Shown: piece after piece, positions 1 to 9,439 of the stretch
Position numbering within the stretch: the stretch's first letter is position 1
How the letters are laid out: each line of letters starts with the position of its first letter
Source: Terriglobia bacterium
GTDB taxonomy: Bacteria > Acidobacteriota > Terriglobia > Terriglobales > Acidobacteriaceae
Length of the DNA: 64,000 bases
Reading direction: 5' to 3'
Assembly: GCA_020073665.1 (NCBI GenBank)
Contig: JAIQEU010000013.1
Coordinates: 62,001-126,000 of the forward strand
The notes under the pieces: generated by a model
What the model saw: only the letters and a program-made list of their open reading frames with translations
Told to the model about the DNA's origin: nothing
Databases searched by the model: none
Made by a program: the position numbers and the translations under genes

Positions 1-199
1 CGGCCTGTTTCACGCGACTGGCATTCACCACGCCCGCAAACTGGAGGAGCGAGCCCAGGCTTGGCGTCCCTGGCGCGCCTACGCCGCCATGTATCTATGG
101 CAAGGAGTTGTTAACCATGACCATGTCTTACACCCACATCGAAAGCCCGGTCGGGCCGCTGCTGCTGGCGGCGGACGAAAAGGGTTTGCGGCAGATTGA
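1..199 (+). CDS. alkA: C-terminal end of a DNA-3-methyladenine glycosylase (AlkA/HhH-GPD family), partial
   Basis: An open frame enters from the left edge and ends at TGA 197-199. It contains AWRPWRAYAAMYLW (about 59-100), the C-terminal signature of AlkA-type 3-methyladenine glycosylases, which excise alkylated bases to start base excision repair. The frame runs about 80 nt into the next gene, ogt, in another frame, so the last 25 or so residues are unusual and could be a lengthened tail. Association with an O6-alkylguanine transferase supports a small alkylation-repair operon. The catalytic HhH-GPD region lies outside the window, so the call rests on the C-terminal motif and the neighbour. 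Confidence 0.7.
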   Translation, partial: GLFHATGIHHARKLEERAQAWRPWRAYAAMYLWQGVVNHDHVLHPHRKPGRAAAAGGGRKGFAAD

Positions 200-599
200 G
201 TTTGTGAAGGGCAAGACCCGTCCGGATTCCGCGTGGCGCGAGGATCGCGTACCACTCCGCGAAACCATTCGCCAGCTCCGCGCCTACTTCGCCGGGGAAC
301 TAGAGAGCTTCGATCTTCCGCTCGTCCCGGAAGGCACGCCTTTTCAGCTGGGGGTCTGGAAGCGTCTGTGCGATATCCCATATGGCGCGACCATTTCCTA
401 CGGCGAACTAGCTCGCCGCATCGGCAATCCCAACGCCTCGCGGGCCGTCGGCCTGGCCAACGGCTCCAACCCAATCCCCATCGTCATTCCCTGCCATCGG
501 GTGATCGGCAGCAATGGCAAACTGACCGGCTACGGCGGAGGTCTGCCCATTAAAGAAAAGCTGCTGGCCCTGGAACGGCGCCAGCTGCGGCTGCTTTGA
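117..599 (+). CDS. ogt: Methylated-DNA--protein-cysteine S-methyltransferase
   Basis: This is a suicide repair protein that moves alkyl groups from O6-alkylguanine to its own cysteine. The active-site motif IPCHRVIG is present, preceded by the helix-turn-helix region PYGATISYGELARRIGNPNASRAVG and followed by LTGYGGGLPIKEKLLALE. At about 160 residues it has the usual length of the Ogt/AGT family and lacks an Ada regulatory domain. The frame is open from TTG 108, but ATG 117 is preferred because AAGGAG (102-107) sits 9 nt upstream; ATG 123 is also possible. It overlaps the end of the alkA-like gene, which suggests translational coupling. Confidence 0.93.
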   Translation: MTMSYTHIESPVGPLLLAADEKGLRQIEFVKGKTRPDSAWREDRVPLRETIRQLRAYFAGELESFDLPLVPEGTPFQLGVWKRLCDIPYGATISYGELARRIGNPNASRAVGLANGSNPIPIVIPCHRVIGSNGKLTGYGGGLPIKEKLLALERRQLRLL

Positions 600-689
600 A
601 TCCCCGCCCCCCTGCGGTTTAAGGTTTAACCCCTTTCGGGTAACATAGACTGAGGGGTGATCGGCCCGAGTTCCCGCATCTAAATATCT

Positions 690-1277
690 ATGAAAAAACA
701 CCTCGTCCTCGCGGCGCTGGTTGTCTTGCTAGTTGCAGCGCTGGCTCCAGCTCAAGAAACCAACCCGGCTCTCCGGCCTCCGAAGGGAGCCAAGGTCGCC
801 ATCGTGGTCTTTGAGGATTTGCAGTGTCCCGATTGCCGCCGGGCGGCGCCCCTGGTGGCGCAGGCAGGAAAGACCTACAAGATTCCGGTGGTGCGTCACG
901 ACTTCCCGCTGCCCATGCACAACTGGTCCTTCGACGCGGCGGTGATTGCGCGTTATTTCGACGCGCATTCCAAGCAAATGGGAGTTGATTTTCGCGATTA
1001 CATCTTTGAGCACCAGCCCGAAATCACGCCCGACAACCTGCGCGGTTTCGCCGAGAAGTTCGCCGCTGACCACAAGGTCGATCTGCCCTTCGTGGTCGAC
1101 CCCCAAGGCAAGCTGGCTGCCGAAGTCACCAAGGACAAGAACCTGGGCAACAGTGTCGGCATCGAGCATACCCCCACCATCTACGTGGTCAGCAATAAGA
1201 CCCAGGGGAAGCCGTTTGTCGAGGTGGTGGATCGCAGCCAGTTATTTCAGCTGATCGACGCGATGAAGCAGGAGTAG
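690..1277 (+). CDS. Exported DsbA-like thioredoxin-fold protein
   Basis: An N-terminal signal peptide (residues 1-22, ending APAQ) is followed by a thioredoxin-fold domain of the DsbA/DSBA-like type. The redox motif FEDLQCPDCRRAAP carries CPDC at about residues 46-49. Further on, GIEHTPTIYVV holds the conserved cis-proline loop (TP). The likely role is periplasmic thiol oxidation or disulfide exchange; the CxxC dipeptide PD differs from the PH of classical DsbA, so redox direction cannot be assigned. The ATG at 690 begins directly at the lysine-rich signal-peptide n-region. It converges with the M28 peptidase gene and has its own 90-nt leader after ogt. Confidence 0.85.
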   Translation: MKKHLVLAALVVLLVAALAPAQETNPALRPPKGAKVAIVVFEDLQCPDCRRAAPLVAQAGKTYKIPVVRHDFPLPMHNWSFDAAVIARYFDAHSKQMGVDFRDYIFEHQPEITPDNLRGFAEKFAADHKVDLPFVVDPQGKLAAEVTKDKNLGNSVGIEHTPTIYVVSNKTQGKPFVEVVDRSQLFQLIDAMKQE

Positions 1278-1316
1278 TGGTTTTGAAAGCTTGCTCCACC
1301 TCGTGAACCGTGCAGG

Positions 1317-2927
1317 CTATTCTCCTGCCTGCGCATACCGCCGGAAGAAGCTGTCTGCCTTCCACTGTGGCCGCTGAGTGTCGTTCGCAACTGAAATCAT
1401 CAGTCCGCGAATCACTTCTTCATATTGAGCAGCCGCGGGAAGTTCTACCGGCTGGTTCAGATCATCCGAGGGCGCGTGATAACGCTGCGTCAGCCAGTCT
1501 TTGTACTTCTGTTTCTGTTCCGCCGACGCCGGATCGGGGCTAACCCCCATGGCCAGTGCGGGAATCCCGTGCCGGATGAAGTTGTACTGATCGCTGCGGA
1601 TGAACGCATTCCGCAGCGGCTGTGGATCCGCCTGCACCGCGACGCCGCGAGCTTGCGCCGCCTCTCGGGCCATGTCGCCCAGATCGGATTCCGCCAATCC
1701 ATACACGGTCAGCACTTTCAGCGGAACGATGGGCAGGAACATGTCGATATTGATATCGGCGACCATCGCATTTGCCTTCACCGTGGGCTTGGCCGTGAAG
1801 TATTTCGACCCGAGCAGCCCCTTCTCTTCTCCGGTAACAAACACAAACAGAATCGACCGTTTGAGCTTCTCCGGAGACTTCTTCAGCGACGCCGCCACAT
1901 CCAGCAGCACGGCCGTGCCGGAAGCGTTATCCATGGCCCCGTTGTAAATGCGGTCGCCATTAATGGGCTCGCCAATTCCGATGTGGTCCACGTGCGCCGA
2001 GAGCACCACGTACTCGTTCTTCAGTCGGGGATCGCTGCCCGGAAGCTTGGCGACCACGTTGGCCGATTCCACGTCTTCCTTCTCGACCTTGGCGGTTGCT
2101 TTGATGGCAACCGTGAGTGGGAAGCGCGGCAGCGGCTTGCGGTCTTTACCCAGCTCGGCGATTTCCTGAAAAGTGTGCCCGGATCCGGCAAAAAGCTGTT
2201 CCGCCTTGGCCGGATTGAAGGTGACTGCCAGCTGCTCGCCCGGCGTCTCGTCGAACTGCGGACCAGCCAGCGCCATGCTCGGGTGCGCCCGGTTCAACGA
2301 AATGCGTGACCACGGAATATCCATCACAGCGGGATTGGGGATTCCGATCACCCCCACCGCTCCGGCCTTCTGCAGGGCCTTCCAGCGCTCGGCTGCCGTC
2401 TGATAGTGCGAAGCCAGGGCGCCAGGCATATCCGCAGGTGACCCGGTGAACAACACCGCGACCTTGCCCTTCAGGTCCAGGCCGGCGAAGTCGTCATAGC
2501 CTTTCTCCGGAATGCTCAGTCCGTACCCAACAAACACCAGGGGCGCTTCCACGCGCGGAGCCAGATCCACCCGTGTGCTGAAGATTGCGTCCTCGCCCAG
2601 GCTAAGCGGCTCCGCTTTGCCGTCGCGCACCAAGGCGAGACTCGATTCCTTCTCCACGATCTGTCGCGATTGGAATTTCACCGGCTGGTAGAAGCCGTCG
2701 CTTCCCGCAGGCTGCAGCCCAGACTTCTTCAACTGATCGACCACATAGGCTTCGGCCTTGCGCAGGCCCGCGCTTCCCGTCTCGCGCCCTTCCAGATTGT
2801 CATCGGCAAGCACCTTGACGTGGTCCCACCACGTTTTGCCGTCGAAATGGCCTGGCGCCGGCTGTTGCGCATGCGCTGGTAGCACGGCCAGAAGGCCGGC
2901 CAGGAACAGCGCGGCCTTTTTCAGCAT
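1317..2927 (-). CDS. Exported M28-family metallopeptidase
   Basis: This is a secreted zinc aminopeptidase-like enzyme. After a signal peptide (MLKKAALFLAGLLAVLPAHA) comes a region with a protease-associated (PA) insert, then the M28 catalytic core. The core has VVLSAHVDHIG (first metal His/Asp), NGAMDNASGTAVLLDVA (bridging Asp), VTGEEKGLLGS (catalytic Glu-Glu) and DINIDMF (metal Asp). Start choice is open: ATG 2927 gives a clean signal peptide, while TTG 2975 has the better ribosome site (AGAGGGGG) and would overlap the upstream gene by 11 nt, suggesting coupling. It probably forms an operon with the hypothetical gene at 2965-3633. Confidence 0.9.
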   Translation of the reverse strand: MLKKAALFLAGLLAVLPAHAQQPAPGHFDGKTWWDHVKVLADDNLEGRETGSAGLRKAEAYVVDQLKKSGLQPAGSDGFYQPVKFQSRQIVEKESSLALVRDGKAEPLSLGEDAIFSTRVDLAPRVEAPLVFVGYGLSIPEKGYDDFAGLDLKGKVAVLFTGSPADMPGALASHYQTAAERWKALQKAGAVGVIGIPNPAVMDIPWSRISLNRAHPSMALAGPQFDETPGEQLAVTFNPAKAEQLFAGSGHTFQEIAELGKDRKPLPRFPLTVAIKATAKVEKEDVESANVVAKLPGSDPRLKNEYVVLSAHVDHIGIGEPINGDRIYNGAMDNASGTAVLLDVAASLKKSPEKLKRSILFVFVTGEEKGLLGSKYFTAKPTVKANAMVADINIDMFLPIVPLKVLTVYGLAESDLGDMAREAAQARGVAVQADPQPLRNAFIRSDQYNFIRHGIPALAMGVSPDPASAEQKQKYKDWLTQRYHAPSDDLNQPVELPAAAQYEEVIRGLMISVANDTQRPQWKADSFFRRYAQAGE

Positions 2928-2964
2928 GAAAGAACGTCTGCCGCCAATCTGCGAGCGAAATTCT

Positions 2965-3633
2965 TCAACCTGCAATTTTTTGCCCCCTCTCGTACGCGTG
3001 CTTCTTCTCCAACTCCTCCAGTGCAGTCCGCATGTCTACCTCGAACTTTGCCGCCTGTGCCATCAGCGCTGGATTTGCGGTGGCGTACCGGCGCTCCATT
3101 TTGATCAGTCCCTGCGTCATCAAGGTTTTCGCCACTTCAGCGATATGATCGGTCGTGGTCTGCACGTAGAGGGCTTCCGTCTGGTCGCCGAGCCACACGT
3201 CCCCGCCCACCAACCGGGTTTGCCAATACACTTTGCGGGCAATCAGCGACGCCATGTCTTCGTCGGTCGCCTTGCCGAATACCCAGTGGCCGCGCTTGAA
3301 GTCGTAATGCCGGCTGGAGAATTGCACCGGCACCAGCTTGCCCGACTTCACGAACTCCAGTTGCCGCCGGTCCACTTCCTTGCGCAGAGCGTTGATCACC
3401 GGTCCCTCGACGTCTTTCGGTTCCAGCGATGGCAGCACTTCATGCAAGGTCGCCGAAAGGTTTACCGCCACCGGCGCGTGCAGCCCGTCCGAATTCTCCA
3501 GGCGAATGTCAGCGTGCAGCACCCAGAAATCCGCTCCTGACGTGGATTTGCGAAACGGCCACTCCAGGTGGAAAGAGAGTGGCAGCCCGGCCAGCGTGAC
3601 GTAAATCTTCTTTCCCTCAGTTTGATCACTCAT
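2965..3633 (-). CDS. Conserved hypothetical protein, about 222 aa
   Basis: I do not recognise a family. The product starts MSDQTEGKKIYVTLAG, has no signal peptide or membrane span, is rich in charged residues and ends with a helical, lysine/glutamate-rich segment (ALEELEKKHAYERGQK). The ATG at 3633 opens a frame with normal codon usage. The gene lies just upstream of the M28 peptidase on the same strand and overlaps its possible TTG start, so the two are likely co-transcribed. Confidence 0.7.
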   Translation of the reverse strand: MSDQTEGKKIYVTLAGLPLSFHLEWPFRKSTSGADFWVLHADIRLENSDGLHAPVAVNLSATLHEVLPSLEPKDVEGPVINALRKEVDRRQLEFVKSGKLVPVQFSSRHYDFKRGHWVFGKATDEDMASLIARKVYWQTRLVGGDVWLGDQTEALYVQTTTDHIAEVAKTLMTQGLIKMERRYATANPALMAQAAKFEVDMRTALEELEKKHAYERGQKIAG

Positions 3634-3777
3634 GCAGATTCGTTCCCAAGAAATTGAAATCAGCGGGATATTTTACTTCTTTGTCCCACTTCCGTGCCTA
3701 AATCACGCCATTGAAAACGGGAGACTCCGCGTGAAGATGCGCTTCATTCCACGTTTACTCTTCAGATTCGTGCTGTT

Positions 3778-3798
3778 CTCGGTACTCGGTACTCGGTA
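3778..3798. repeat. Heptanucleotide tandem repeat, 3 x CTCGGTA
   Basis: Three perfect copies of CTCGGTA lie 5 bp beyond the stop codon of the kinase gene (read on the minus strand). Related 7-bp arrays occur after several other genes in this window. The remainder of 3634-3803 shows no gene. Confidence 0.85.
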
Positions 3799-3803
3799 CT
3801 GAC

Positions 3804-6662
3804 TTACTGCAGTTTCCCATACGCGGATTTCGCCTCCTGCAGAATCGGCAGGTCAGCATCCGCATCCTTCCACACCGAAAAAAACTCCTGATAAGCGGTT
3901 TTTGCTCCTGCGGTGTCGCCGCTCGCAGCCCGGGCACGCGCCAAGCCCAGCCGTGCCAGCGCCCCCAGCGGGAAATTTAATACCACGCCGCGATGATCAA
4001 TAATTTTCTGGAACTCGCCCGCGGCGGCACTGGCTTGACCCGCCGCCAAGTAGGCCTGTCCGCGCACGTAGATAGGATAAAGCGTTCCCAGCTGAAAGGG
4101 CTGCGGACTGCCCAACTCGTAGCTGCTCGCCGCGCCCATCAATTCGACCGCGTTTGCCCCATCCTTCTGCTGGATGGCGATCTCCGCCCGGATCGTCGGC
4201 AACCAATAGTTGTTTAGTAGCGTGTCCGCCGGAAAACGCTGACCCAGGTCATCGGCCATGTCCTTCGCCTGTGCGGTATCGCCGCTCTGGGCGAGCGCCA
4301 ATGCGCCCAAAGTCTGAACGTCACGAGTGGAAGCCAGAGCCAGCGCGGCAGTCACACCCTTTCGTGCCAAGTCGCTGTTGCCAACCGCAGCTTCCCGCAA
4401 CGCCGCCTCGACCTGGTAAAACGCCGCCGTCTCCAAGTCTCCATTGCGACGGGCCGCGTCGATCGCCCGTTGCGTCAGTTCCCGCGCTTTCGCGAAACGG
4501 CCATGATACGCCTCGGTATCCGACTGCTGCCCCAGAACGACATCCTCGGACCCCGGCTTGCCCGCGGCTCCGGCTACCAGGTTCTTCATCTCGTCGGCAT
4601 CGTCGTGCAGGAAGGCGAGGAAGTAGCGGTTCGACAACAGGAACTCGCTCTCCAGTTTGCGCGCTCGCGCCTGGTCCAGCACTTGCTGCACCTGGTCGGG
4701 ACGGTTCAGCGCCAGGCACGCGCCCGCCAGGCTCAGATAGCAGGTCGCGTTGTTAGGATCGAGCGCCAGCGCCTGCCGCAATTCGGCTTCCGCTTTCTCG
4801 TAATTCCCCAGATAGTAATAAAGAGCACCCAGGTTGGCGTGTGGTACCACATCCCGCGGGTAGGTGTGGCTCCACACCTCAAACACCTGCGCCGCTTTGT
4901 CCAGTTCTCCGGTCACGTAGGTGTAGTAGTGAGACTCGATGTAGACGCTTTCACGCTCAGAGACGCGCTGCCGCAGCTCATGTGCCTTCCTGGTGTTCTC
5001 GCTGGCCAACCCCGCCTGGGACAGGTTGAAATACGCAGTTCCCAGCCGCGCATAGGCCATGGCGAAGTTCGGATCCAGCTCAATCGCGTGCTTCAGAAAT
5101 GGGATGGCGGCCTGCTCTCCCTTGTTCGCCCAGGTGTTCAAAGCAAGGCTGTAGGCCTGCAACGCCTCGAGCGACGGCGTGGTTGCCTGCTCTACCGGAG
5201 TATCAAACTTCCGAATCGATGCCAGCGACTCACCTAACCTCTCCCGCATGTGGGTAGCGGCTTTGCCTACCGATCCCAGCACGTGTTCGCGGTTGTCGGC
5301 TTCCACCTGCTCGCTGCCCAGGGAATCGCCGGTCGTGCAGTTCATTGCGTTCAGGCCAACCACATAGTGAGTGCCCAGGTTGGTGATCGATCCCATCAGC
5401 ATGGCCTTGCTGCCTGCGCGCTGGCACACTTCCCGCGCCAGGTCGGGCGTGAGCCGCTCGTCTTTCGCGTGCCCCATGTACTGAAGTTGTTGGGCGACCT
5501 TCTGCTCCGACAACACATTCAGAAACGGCGACTGCTCCAACTGCACGATCAGCGCCTGCTTCAGCGTGCCGTCGAATACTGGCTCGCCCGTTGAATTGCT
5601 GAAATCCGCCAGCACCAGGGTGTCTTTTTCCGTCAAAGCCGGCCGGCGCCAAAAGAAGAACGCTGTTGCCGCCACGGCCAGGATGACAGCAACCAACGCC
5701 GTCAAGCCGATCTTCTTCTGATTGCTCCTCTCCTGTTCCACTGGAGGCCTGATCACCGTGGTCATGTAGGCGGCGCTGTGGCCTGGCTGGGTGTCCCGTC
5801 TCAACCGCTGCAGGTCAGCCCGGATTTCCGACGCATGCTGGTAGCGCAGGTCCCGGTCTTTTTCCAGCGCTTTGTGGATGATCGGCTCCAGCGCAGGCGG
5901 AAGCCCAGGATTGAATCGCACTGGCTGCGCCGGAACCTGGTGCAGGATGGAATCGAAAAGCGCCGCCGAAGTCTCCCCGCGAAACGGCAACTCGCCGGTC
6001 GCCATCTCATAGAGAACCGCTCCGAATGAGAACAGATCGGTGCGTGCGTCCAATTCCTTGCCCAGCGCCTGCTCCGGCGACATATAGGCAATCGTGCCCA
6101 TCGCGGTGCCGGGGCTGGTCAGGCTCCGCTCCGCGCCCGCCGTTTCCTGCAACCGCGGGTCATCGCTACTTTCGCTCCCGCCGCCTTCCTTGGAGGTCAC
6201 CTTGGCCAACCCGAAATCGAGGATCTTGGCGTGCCCGCGGCTGGTGATGAACAAATTTGCCGGCTTGATGTCGCGATGCACGATGCCCTGGCTATGCGCC
6301 GCATCGAGCGCATCTGCGATCTCGATGCCCCATGCCAGCAGGGTTTCGCCGTCGAGAGGCTTGCCCGCGATGCGGTGCTTCAGCGTCATGCCATCCAGAT
6401 ACTCCATGGCAATAAATCGCCGGCCTTCATGCTCGCCGATTTCGTAGATGGTGCAGATGTTGGGATGGTTGAGCGCCGAAGCCGCCCGCGCTTCCCGCCG
6501 GAACCGCTCCAGCACTTGGGGGTTATGAGCGACCAGTTCAGGCAGGAATTTCAGCGCGACAAAGCGGCCAAGCTGCAGGTCTTCGGCCTTGTACACCACT
6601 CCCATCCCGCCCCCGCCGAGTTTTCCCACGACGCGGTAATGAGATATGGTTTTGCCTAGCAT
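3804..6662 (-). CDS. Membrane Ser/Thr protein kinase with C-terminal TPR domain
   Basis: This is a 952-residue Pkn2/PknB-type kinase. N-terminal kinase motifs are [16 protein letters not shown] (P-loop), VALKFLP (ATP-binding Lys), [10 protein letters not shown] (catalytic loop), DFGLAKV and MSPEQALG (activation segment). A single membrane span ([19 protein letters not shown], about residue 325) separates the cytoplasmic kinase from an exported part. That part starts with an [21 protein letters not shown]-type segment and continues into about seven TPR units, for example [16 protein letters not shown] and [24 protein letters not shown]. This architecture is common in Acidobacteria and probably couples a protein-protein sensor to phosphorylation. 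No cognate target is adjacent. Start is ATG 6662. Confidence 0.93.
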   Translation of the reverse strand: MLGKTISHYRVVGKLGGGGMGVVYKAEDLQLGRFVALKFLPELVAHNPQVLERFRREARAASALNHPNICTIYEIGEHEGRRFIAMEYLDGMTLKHRIAGKPLDGETLLAWGIEIADALDAAHSQGIVHRDIKPANLFITSRGHAKILDFGLAKVTSKEGGGSESSDDPRLQETAGAERSLTSPGTAMGTIAYMSPEQALGKELDARTDLFSFGAVLYEMATGELPFRGETSAALFDSILHQVPAQPVRFNPGLPPALEPIIHKALEKDRDLRYQHASEIRADLQRLRRDTQPGHSAAYMTTVIRPPVEQERSNQKKIGLTALVAVILAVAATAFFFWRRPALTEKDTLVLADFSNSTGEPVFDGTLKQALIVQLEQSPFLNVLSEQKVAQQLQYMGHAKDERLTPDLAREVCQRAGSKAMLMGSITNLGTHYVVGLNAMNCTTGDSLGSEQVEADNREHVLGSVGKAATHMRERLGESLASIRKFDTPVEQATTPSLEALQAYSLALNTWANKGEQAAIPFLKHAIELDPNFAMAYARLGTAYFNLSQAGLASENTRKAHELRQRVSERESVYIESHYYTYVTGELDKAAQVFEVWSHTYPRDVVPHANLGALYYYLGNYEKAEAELRQALALDPNNATCYLSLAGACLALNRPDQVQQVLDQARARKLESEFLLSNRYFLAFLHDDADEMKNLVAGAAGKPGSEDVVLGQQSDTEAYHGRFAKARELTQRAIDAARRNGDLETAAFYQVEAALREAAVGNSDLARKGVTAALALASTRDVQTLGALALAQSGDTAQAKDMADDLGQRFPADTLLNNYWLPTIRAEIAIQQKDGANAVELMGAASSYELGSPQPFQLGTLYPIYVRGQAYLAAGQASAAAGEFQKIIDHRGVVLNFPLGALARLGLARARAASGDTAGAKTAYQEFFSVWKDADADLPILQEAKSAYGKLQ

Positions 6663-6814
6663 GATAGCGGCGCATAGACGGAACGACGAGGGCCATCATA
6701 GGTCGGCGTCTAAGCCAAGTCAAAGAGGAGGCCACCTGAGTCGTGGCCCCAGGAGCCCCTGCCCGATCTGAGCGTCTGGCTCATGGTCAGCCGCGGAGCG
6801 GCGCAAGAACGAAG

Positions 6815-6834
6815 CCCACGGCGCAAGCCGTGGG
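6815..6834. other. Hairpin in the kinase/STAS intergenic region
   Basis: CCCACGGC and GCCGTGGG form a perfect 8-bp stem with a GCAA loop. It lies in a 250-bp spacer between the kinase and the STAS gene, next to a CCCCGAAGGGG inverted repeat (about 6860). It resembles dispersed intergenic hairpin repeats rather than a terminator because no T-run follows. No gene is seen at 6663-6909. Confidence 0.5.
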
Positions 6835-6909
6835 TGATGCGAAGCTGGAGAGCCAAGCCCCGAAGGGGCGAAAGAAAACTTTCCTGATCCCCACACCAAA
6901 ACCCCGTAC

Positions 6910-7602
6910 CTACTTCAGGGCGGCACGAACCTCTTCCATAAGCCGCTGCGCGGCTTCGCCCGCATCCTGCTGGCTGAAGTCGCCGGCCAGCGACAACACC
7001 TGGGCCGAGGGATCGATACGGGCAAGGATCTCTCGCGTCGATTGGCCGTGTACTAAGCTCACTCCCGCTCCCAGGATAATGAGCCTGACTTTCGCCGCTT
7101 TCAGCAGAATCTTGGCATCATGCACGTTACTGCTGGTCAGGGCACGGTAGCCGGCACTGCGCAGCAACTCCGCCAGGTAGGCCCGCAGGTCGGCGGATTC
7201 CTCCACGCAAAGAACTCTGATCGCTGTTTCCGCGGCGGGCGCACTCTGCGTTTGGCTGCCACTATACGCCGCAATGATCGCGTCTCCCTCTGACTCGTAG
7301 GTCGGAAACAGCTTCAGGATGTTGGTCAGCTTCAGAGTTTGCTGCACCGGCTTCGGGATGTTGCAAAGGCGCAGTTCCCCTCCTGACACCCGCGCATGCT
7401 GCAACAGGCGAACCAGGGCCCCCAGCCCGCTGCTATCAATGAAGACCACGTCCTCCAGATGGAGGACAACTTCCCTCATCTCCGTCAAGGTACCTTTGAC
7501 GTGATGTTGCAGTGCCTGCACTTCCTCACCGGCCACTATGCGGCCGCCGCAGCGGATCACCAGTACATCTCCCACCGCGCGACTCGCCATCTGCAACCGC
7601 AT
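6910..7602 (-). CDS. STAS-domain protein with degenerate receiver-like domain
   Basis: The N-terminal about 110 residues form a STAS domain of the anti-sigma-factor-antagonist type (SpoIIAA-like), with DVVFIDSSGLGALVRLL around the serine that is phosphorylated in that family. The second half starts IRVLCVEESADLRAYLAELL and resembles a response-regulator receiver, but the strand that should end in the phosphoacceptor Asp reads VRLIILGAGVS, so it probably cannot be phosphorylated there. The role is likely as a partner-switching regulator, with partners outside the window. ATG 7602 is preferred over TTG 7620 because GAGGTGG lies just upstream. Confidence 0.8.
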   Translation of the reverse strand: MRLQMASRAVGDVLVIRCGGRIVAGEEVQALQHHVKGTLTEMREVVLHLEDVVFIDSSGLGALVRLLQHARVSGGELRLCNIPKPVQQTLKLTNILKLFPTYESEGDAIIAAYSGSQTQSAPAAETAIRVLCVEESADLRAYLAELLRSAGYRALTSSNVHDAKILLKAAKVRLIILGAGVSLVHGQSTREILARIDPSAQVLSLAGDFSQQDAGEAAQRLMEEVRAALK

Positions 7603-7649
7603 GTTCCACCTCGACCTCAAAATGTTTACGGAGGGATTTCGTGCGACGG

Positions 7650-8693
7650 TTAGAACAACGAACTCTGCCGCCGGTTCGGCGTGATGCCGAAATGATCGTA
7701 CGCCAGCTGCGTCGCCACCCGGCCGCGCGGAGTGCGATTCAAAAACCCGATCTGCATCAGGAAGGGCTCGTAGATTTCTTCAATGGCGTCCGCCTCTTCC
7801 GCCAGCACCGCCGCCAGGGTATTCACCCCAACCGGGCCGCCCTGGTACTTTTCGATGATGGTTAACAACAGTTTGCGGTCAATCTCGTCGAAGCCGTGAC
7901 GGTCGACTTCGAGCATCTGCAACGCCGCTTGCGCCGTCGGCAGGTCGATTTTCCCCGCGCCGCGCACTTGAGCATAGTCTCGCACCCGCCGCAGCAGGCG
8001 GTTGGCGATCCTGGGCGTGCCACGCGACCGGCTGGCAATCTCCAGCGCCCCCGGCTTGTCGATCTCCACGCCCAGGATATCGGCCGAGCGCTCCACGATG
8101 ATCTGCAAGTCTTCGTGGCTATAGAACTCCAGCCGCAGCACGATGCCAAACCGCGAGCGCAGCGGTGACGAAAGCAGTCCAGCGCGGGTGGTCGCTCCCA
8201 CGAAGGTAAATGGCTTCACCTCCATGGTATGAGTACGCGCCGCCGGGCCTTGTCCAATGATGATGTCGAGCTTGTAATCTTCCAGCGCAGAGTACAGGAT
8301 CTCTTCCAGCGCCGGCTGCAACCGGTGTACTTCGTCAATGAACAACACTTGCCGGTCGCGGACGTTGGTGAGAATCGCCGTGAGATCGCCCTTAATCTGC
8401 AAAGTCGGGCCCGAAGTCTGCTGGAACTGCACCGCCAGTTCGTTGGCGATGATGGTGGCCAGCGTGGTCTTGCCCAATCCCGGCGGCCCGTAGAGCAGGA
8501 CATGATCGAGGGCTTCGCCGCGCGACCGCGCCGCCTCAATCGCTACCGACAAGTTCTCTTTGACTTTGGATTGCCCAATGAACTCCGCCAGCCGCTGCGG
8601 GCGCAGCTTCAGCTCAAAAGAACTGTCGTCCTCGACCGGCGCCGCCGACACCAACCGCTCTTTGAGGTTGGGAATGTTCTTGAGAGTGGCCAC
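7650..8693 (-). CDS. ruvB: Holliday junction branch-migration ATPase RuvB
   Basis: RuvB is the hexameric AAA+ motor that drives branch migration of Holliday junctions with RuvA. Visible are the family start [19 protein letters not shown], Walker [12 protein letters not shown], Walker [10 protein letters not shown], sensor 1 [18 protein letters not shown], and the C-terminal winged-helix with [15 protein letters not shown] and [13 protein letters not shown]. At 347 residues it is the normal length. The start is GTG 8693. ruvA is 26 kb away at 34635, so the classical ruvAB operon is split here, and no ruvC is seen. Confidence 0.97.
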   Translation of the reverse strand: MATLKNIPNLKERLVSAAPVEDDSSFELKLRPQRLAEFIGQSKVKENLSVAIEAARSRGEALDHVLLYGPPGLGKTTLATIIANELAVQFQQTSGPTLQIKGDLTAILTNVRDRQVLFIDEVHRLQPALEEILYSALEDYKLDIIIGQGPAARTHTMEVKPFTFVGATTRAGLLSSPLRSRFGIVLRLEFYSHEDLQIIVERSADILGVEIDKPGALEIASRSRGTPRIANRLLRRVRDYAQVRGAGKIDLPTAQAALQMLEVDRHGFDEIDRKLLLTIIEKYQGGPVGVNTLAAVLAEEADAIEEIYEPFLMQIGFLNRTPRGRVATQLAYDHFGITPNRRQSSLF

Positions 8694-8806
8694 GTTATGG
8701 CGATACTAAAGCGAAAGCACGCGCGATGCAATGCCAGTGTGGGCGCGGGCGACTCGCCCGCGCTGGTTTGAAAAAAGCGGCCCCTCACGGTGCACTCGAC
8801 CCCAGA

Positions 8807-9433
8807 TCAAAACACCCTGGCAAGCTCCGCCAATACGATGTCCCCATACTTTGGGTCTTTGACGGAAAACTCCCCCTGGTGATTGGCCAGGTTGAGGTTC
8901 AGAAAAACTTCGCCTCTCCCATTGGCCAGAACAACCTTCATCGCCGTCCAGGTGCCTTTGGGCTTATCGGTGAAAGTGCCATCGGACAACCGGGCCTCGT
9001 CTTCGCCGAGAACTTCATAGTCAAAAGGCAGCACATCCGCCTTCTGGACATTCCGCGGCATCCGCTTGGCCCCAAGCGCCTTCTGCAAGCTGTCCAGGAG
9101 AGGTATCGGATCCGATCCCGTCTCTGCCAGAAACCTGCCTTGCTGGCCCAGTTCAATCCGAAATCGGGTAGTCCTGCCTTCGTCGGTGTAGCTGGCCAGC
9201 CATTGGTGCGCGGCCTCCGTGCCGCCGACAGGAAGGATGTCGAACTTCACCGCCCCGCCGGTTGGAACATAGGATTGCGCGAAGGGCGCGCTGGATTCCT
9301 TGCGCGCACGCGCTTCGGGCGTTGAGGAATGTTGACGGCAGGCAATCAGGACCGAAATCGTAAGCAGCGCCAGGAACACCCGCGCACCAACTTGGGGATG
9401 GCGCGTACGTGGCGAGTCCGGCGGCAACCTCAT
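8807..9433 (-). CDS. Putative lipoprotein, hypothetical
   Basis: I do not recognise the family. The N-terminus has a basic stretch and a hydrophobic segment ending in SVLIAC, consistent with a lipobox whose Cys would be lipidated. The rest is a soluble domain of about 170 residues with alternating beta-type sequence (TRFRIELGQQGRF, KADVLPFDYEVLGEDE, EVFLNLNLANHQGEF). ATG 9433 is used. The gene follows the VOC-like gene at 9440-10378 by only 6 nt on the same strand, so they are probably co-transcribed. Confidence 0.65.
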   Translation of the reverse strand: MRLPPDSPRTRHPQVGARVFLALLTISVLIACRQHSSTPEARARKESSAPFAQSYVPTGGAVKFDILPVGGTEAAHQWLASYTDEGRTTRFRIELGQQGRFLAETGSDPIPLLDSLQKALGAKRMPRNVQKADVLPFDYEVLGEDEARLSDGTFTDKPKGTWTAMKVVLANGRGEVFLNLNLANHQGEFSVKDPKYGDIVLAELARVF

Positions 9434-9439
9434 GCGGGC

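Noticed and set aside
6743-7150. 135-residue plus-strand frame over the STAS gene end
   Set aside because: It is antisense to the clear STAS/receiver gene and starts in a hairpin-repeat region.
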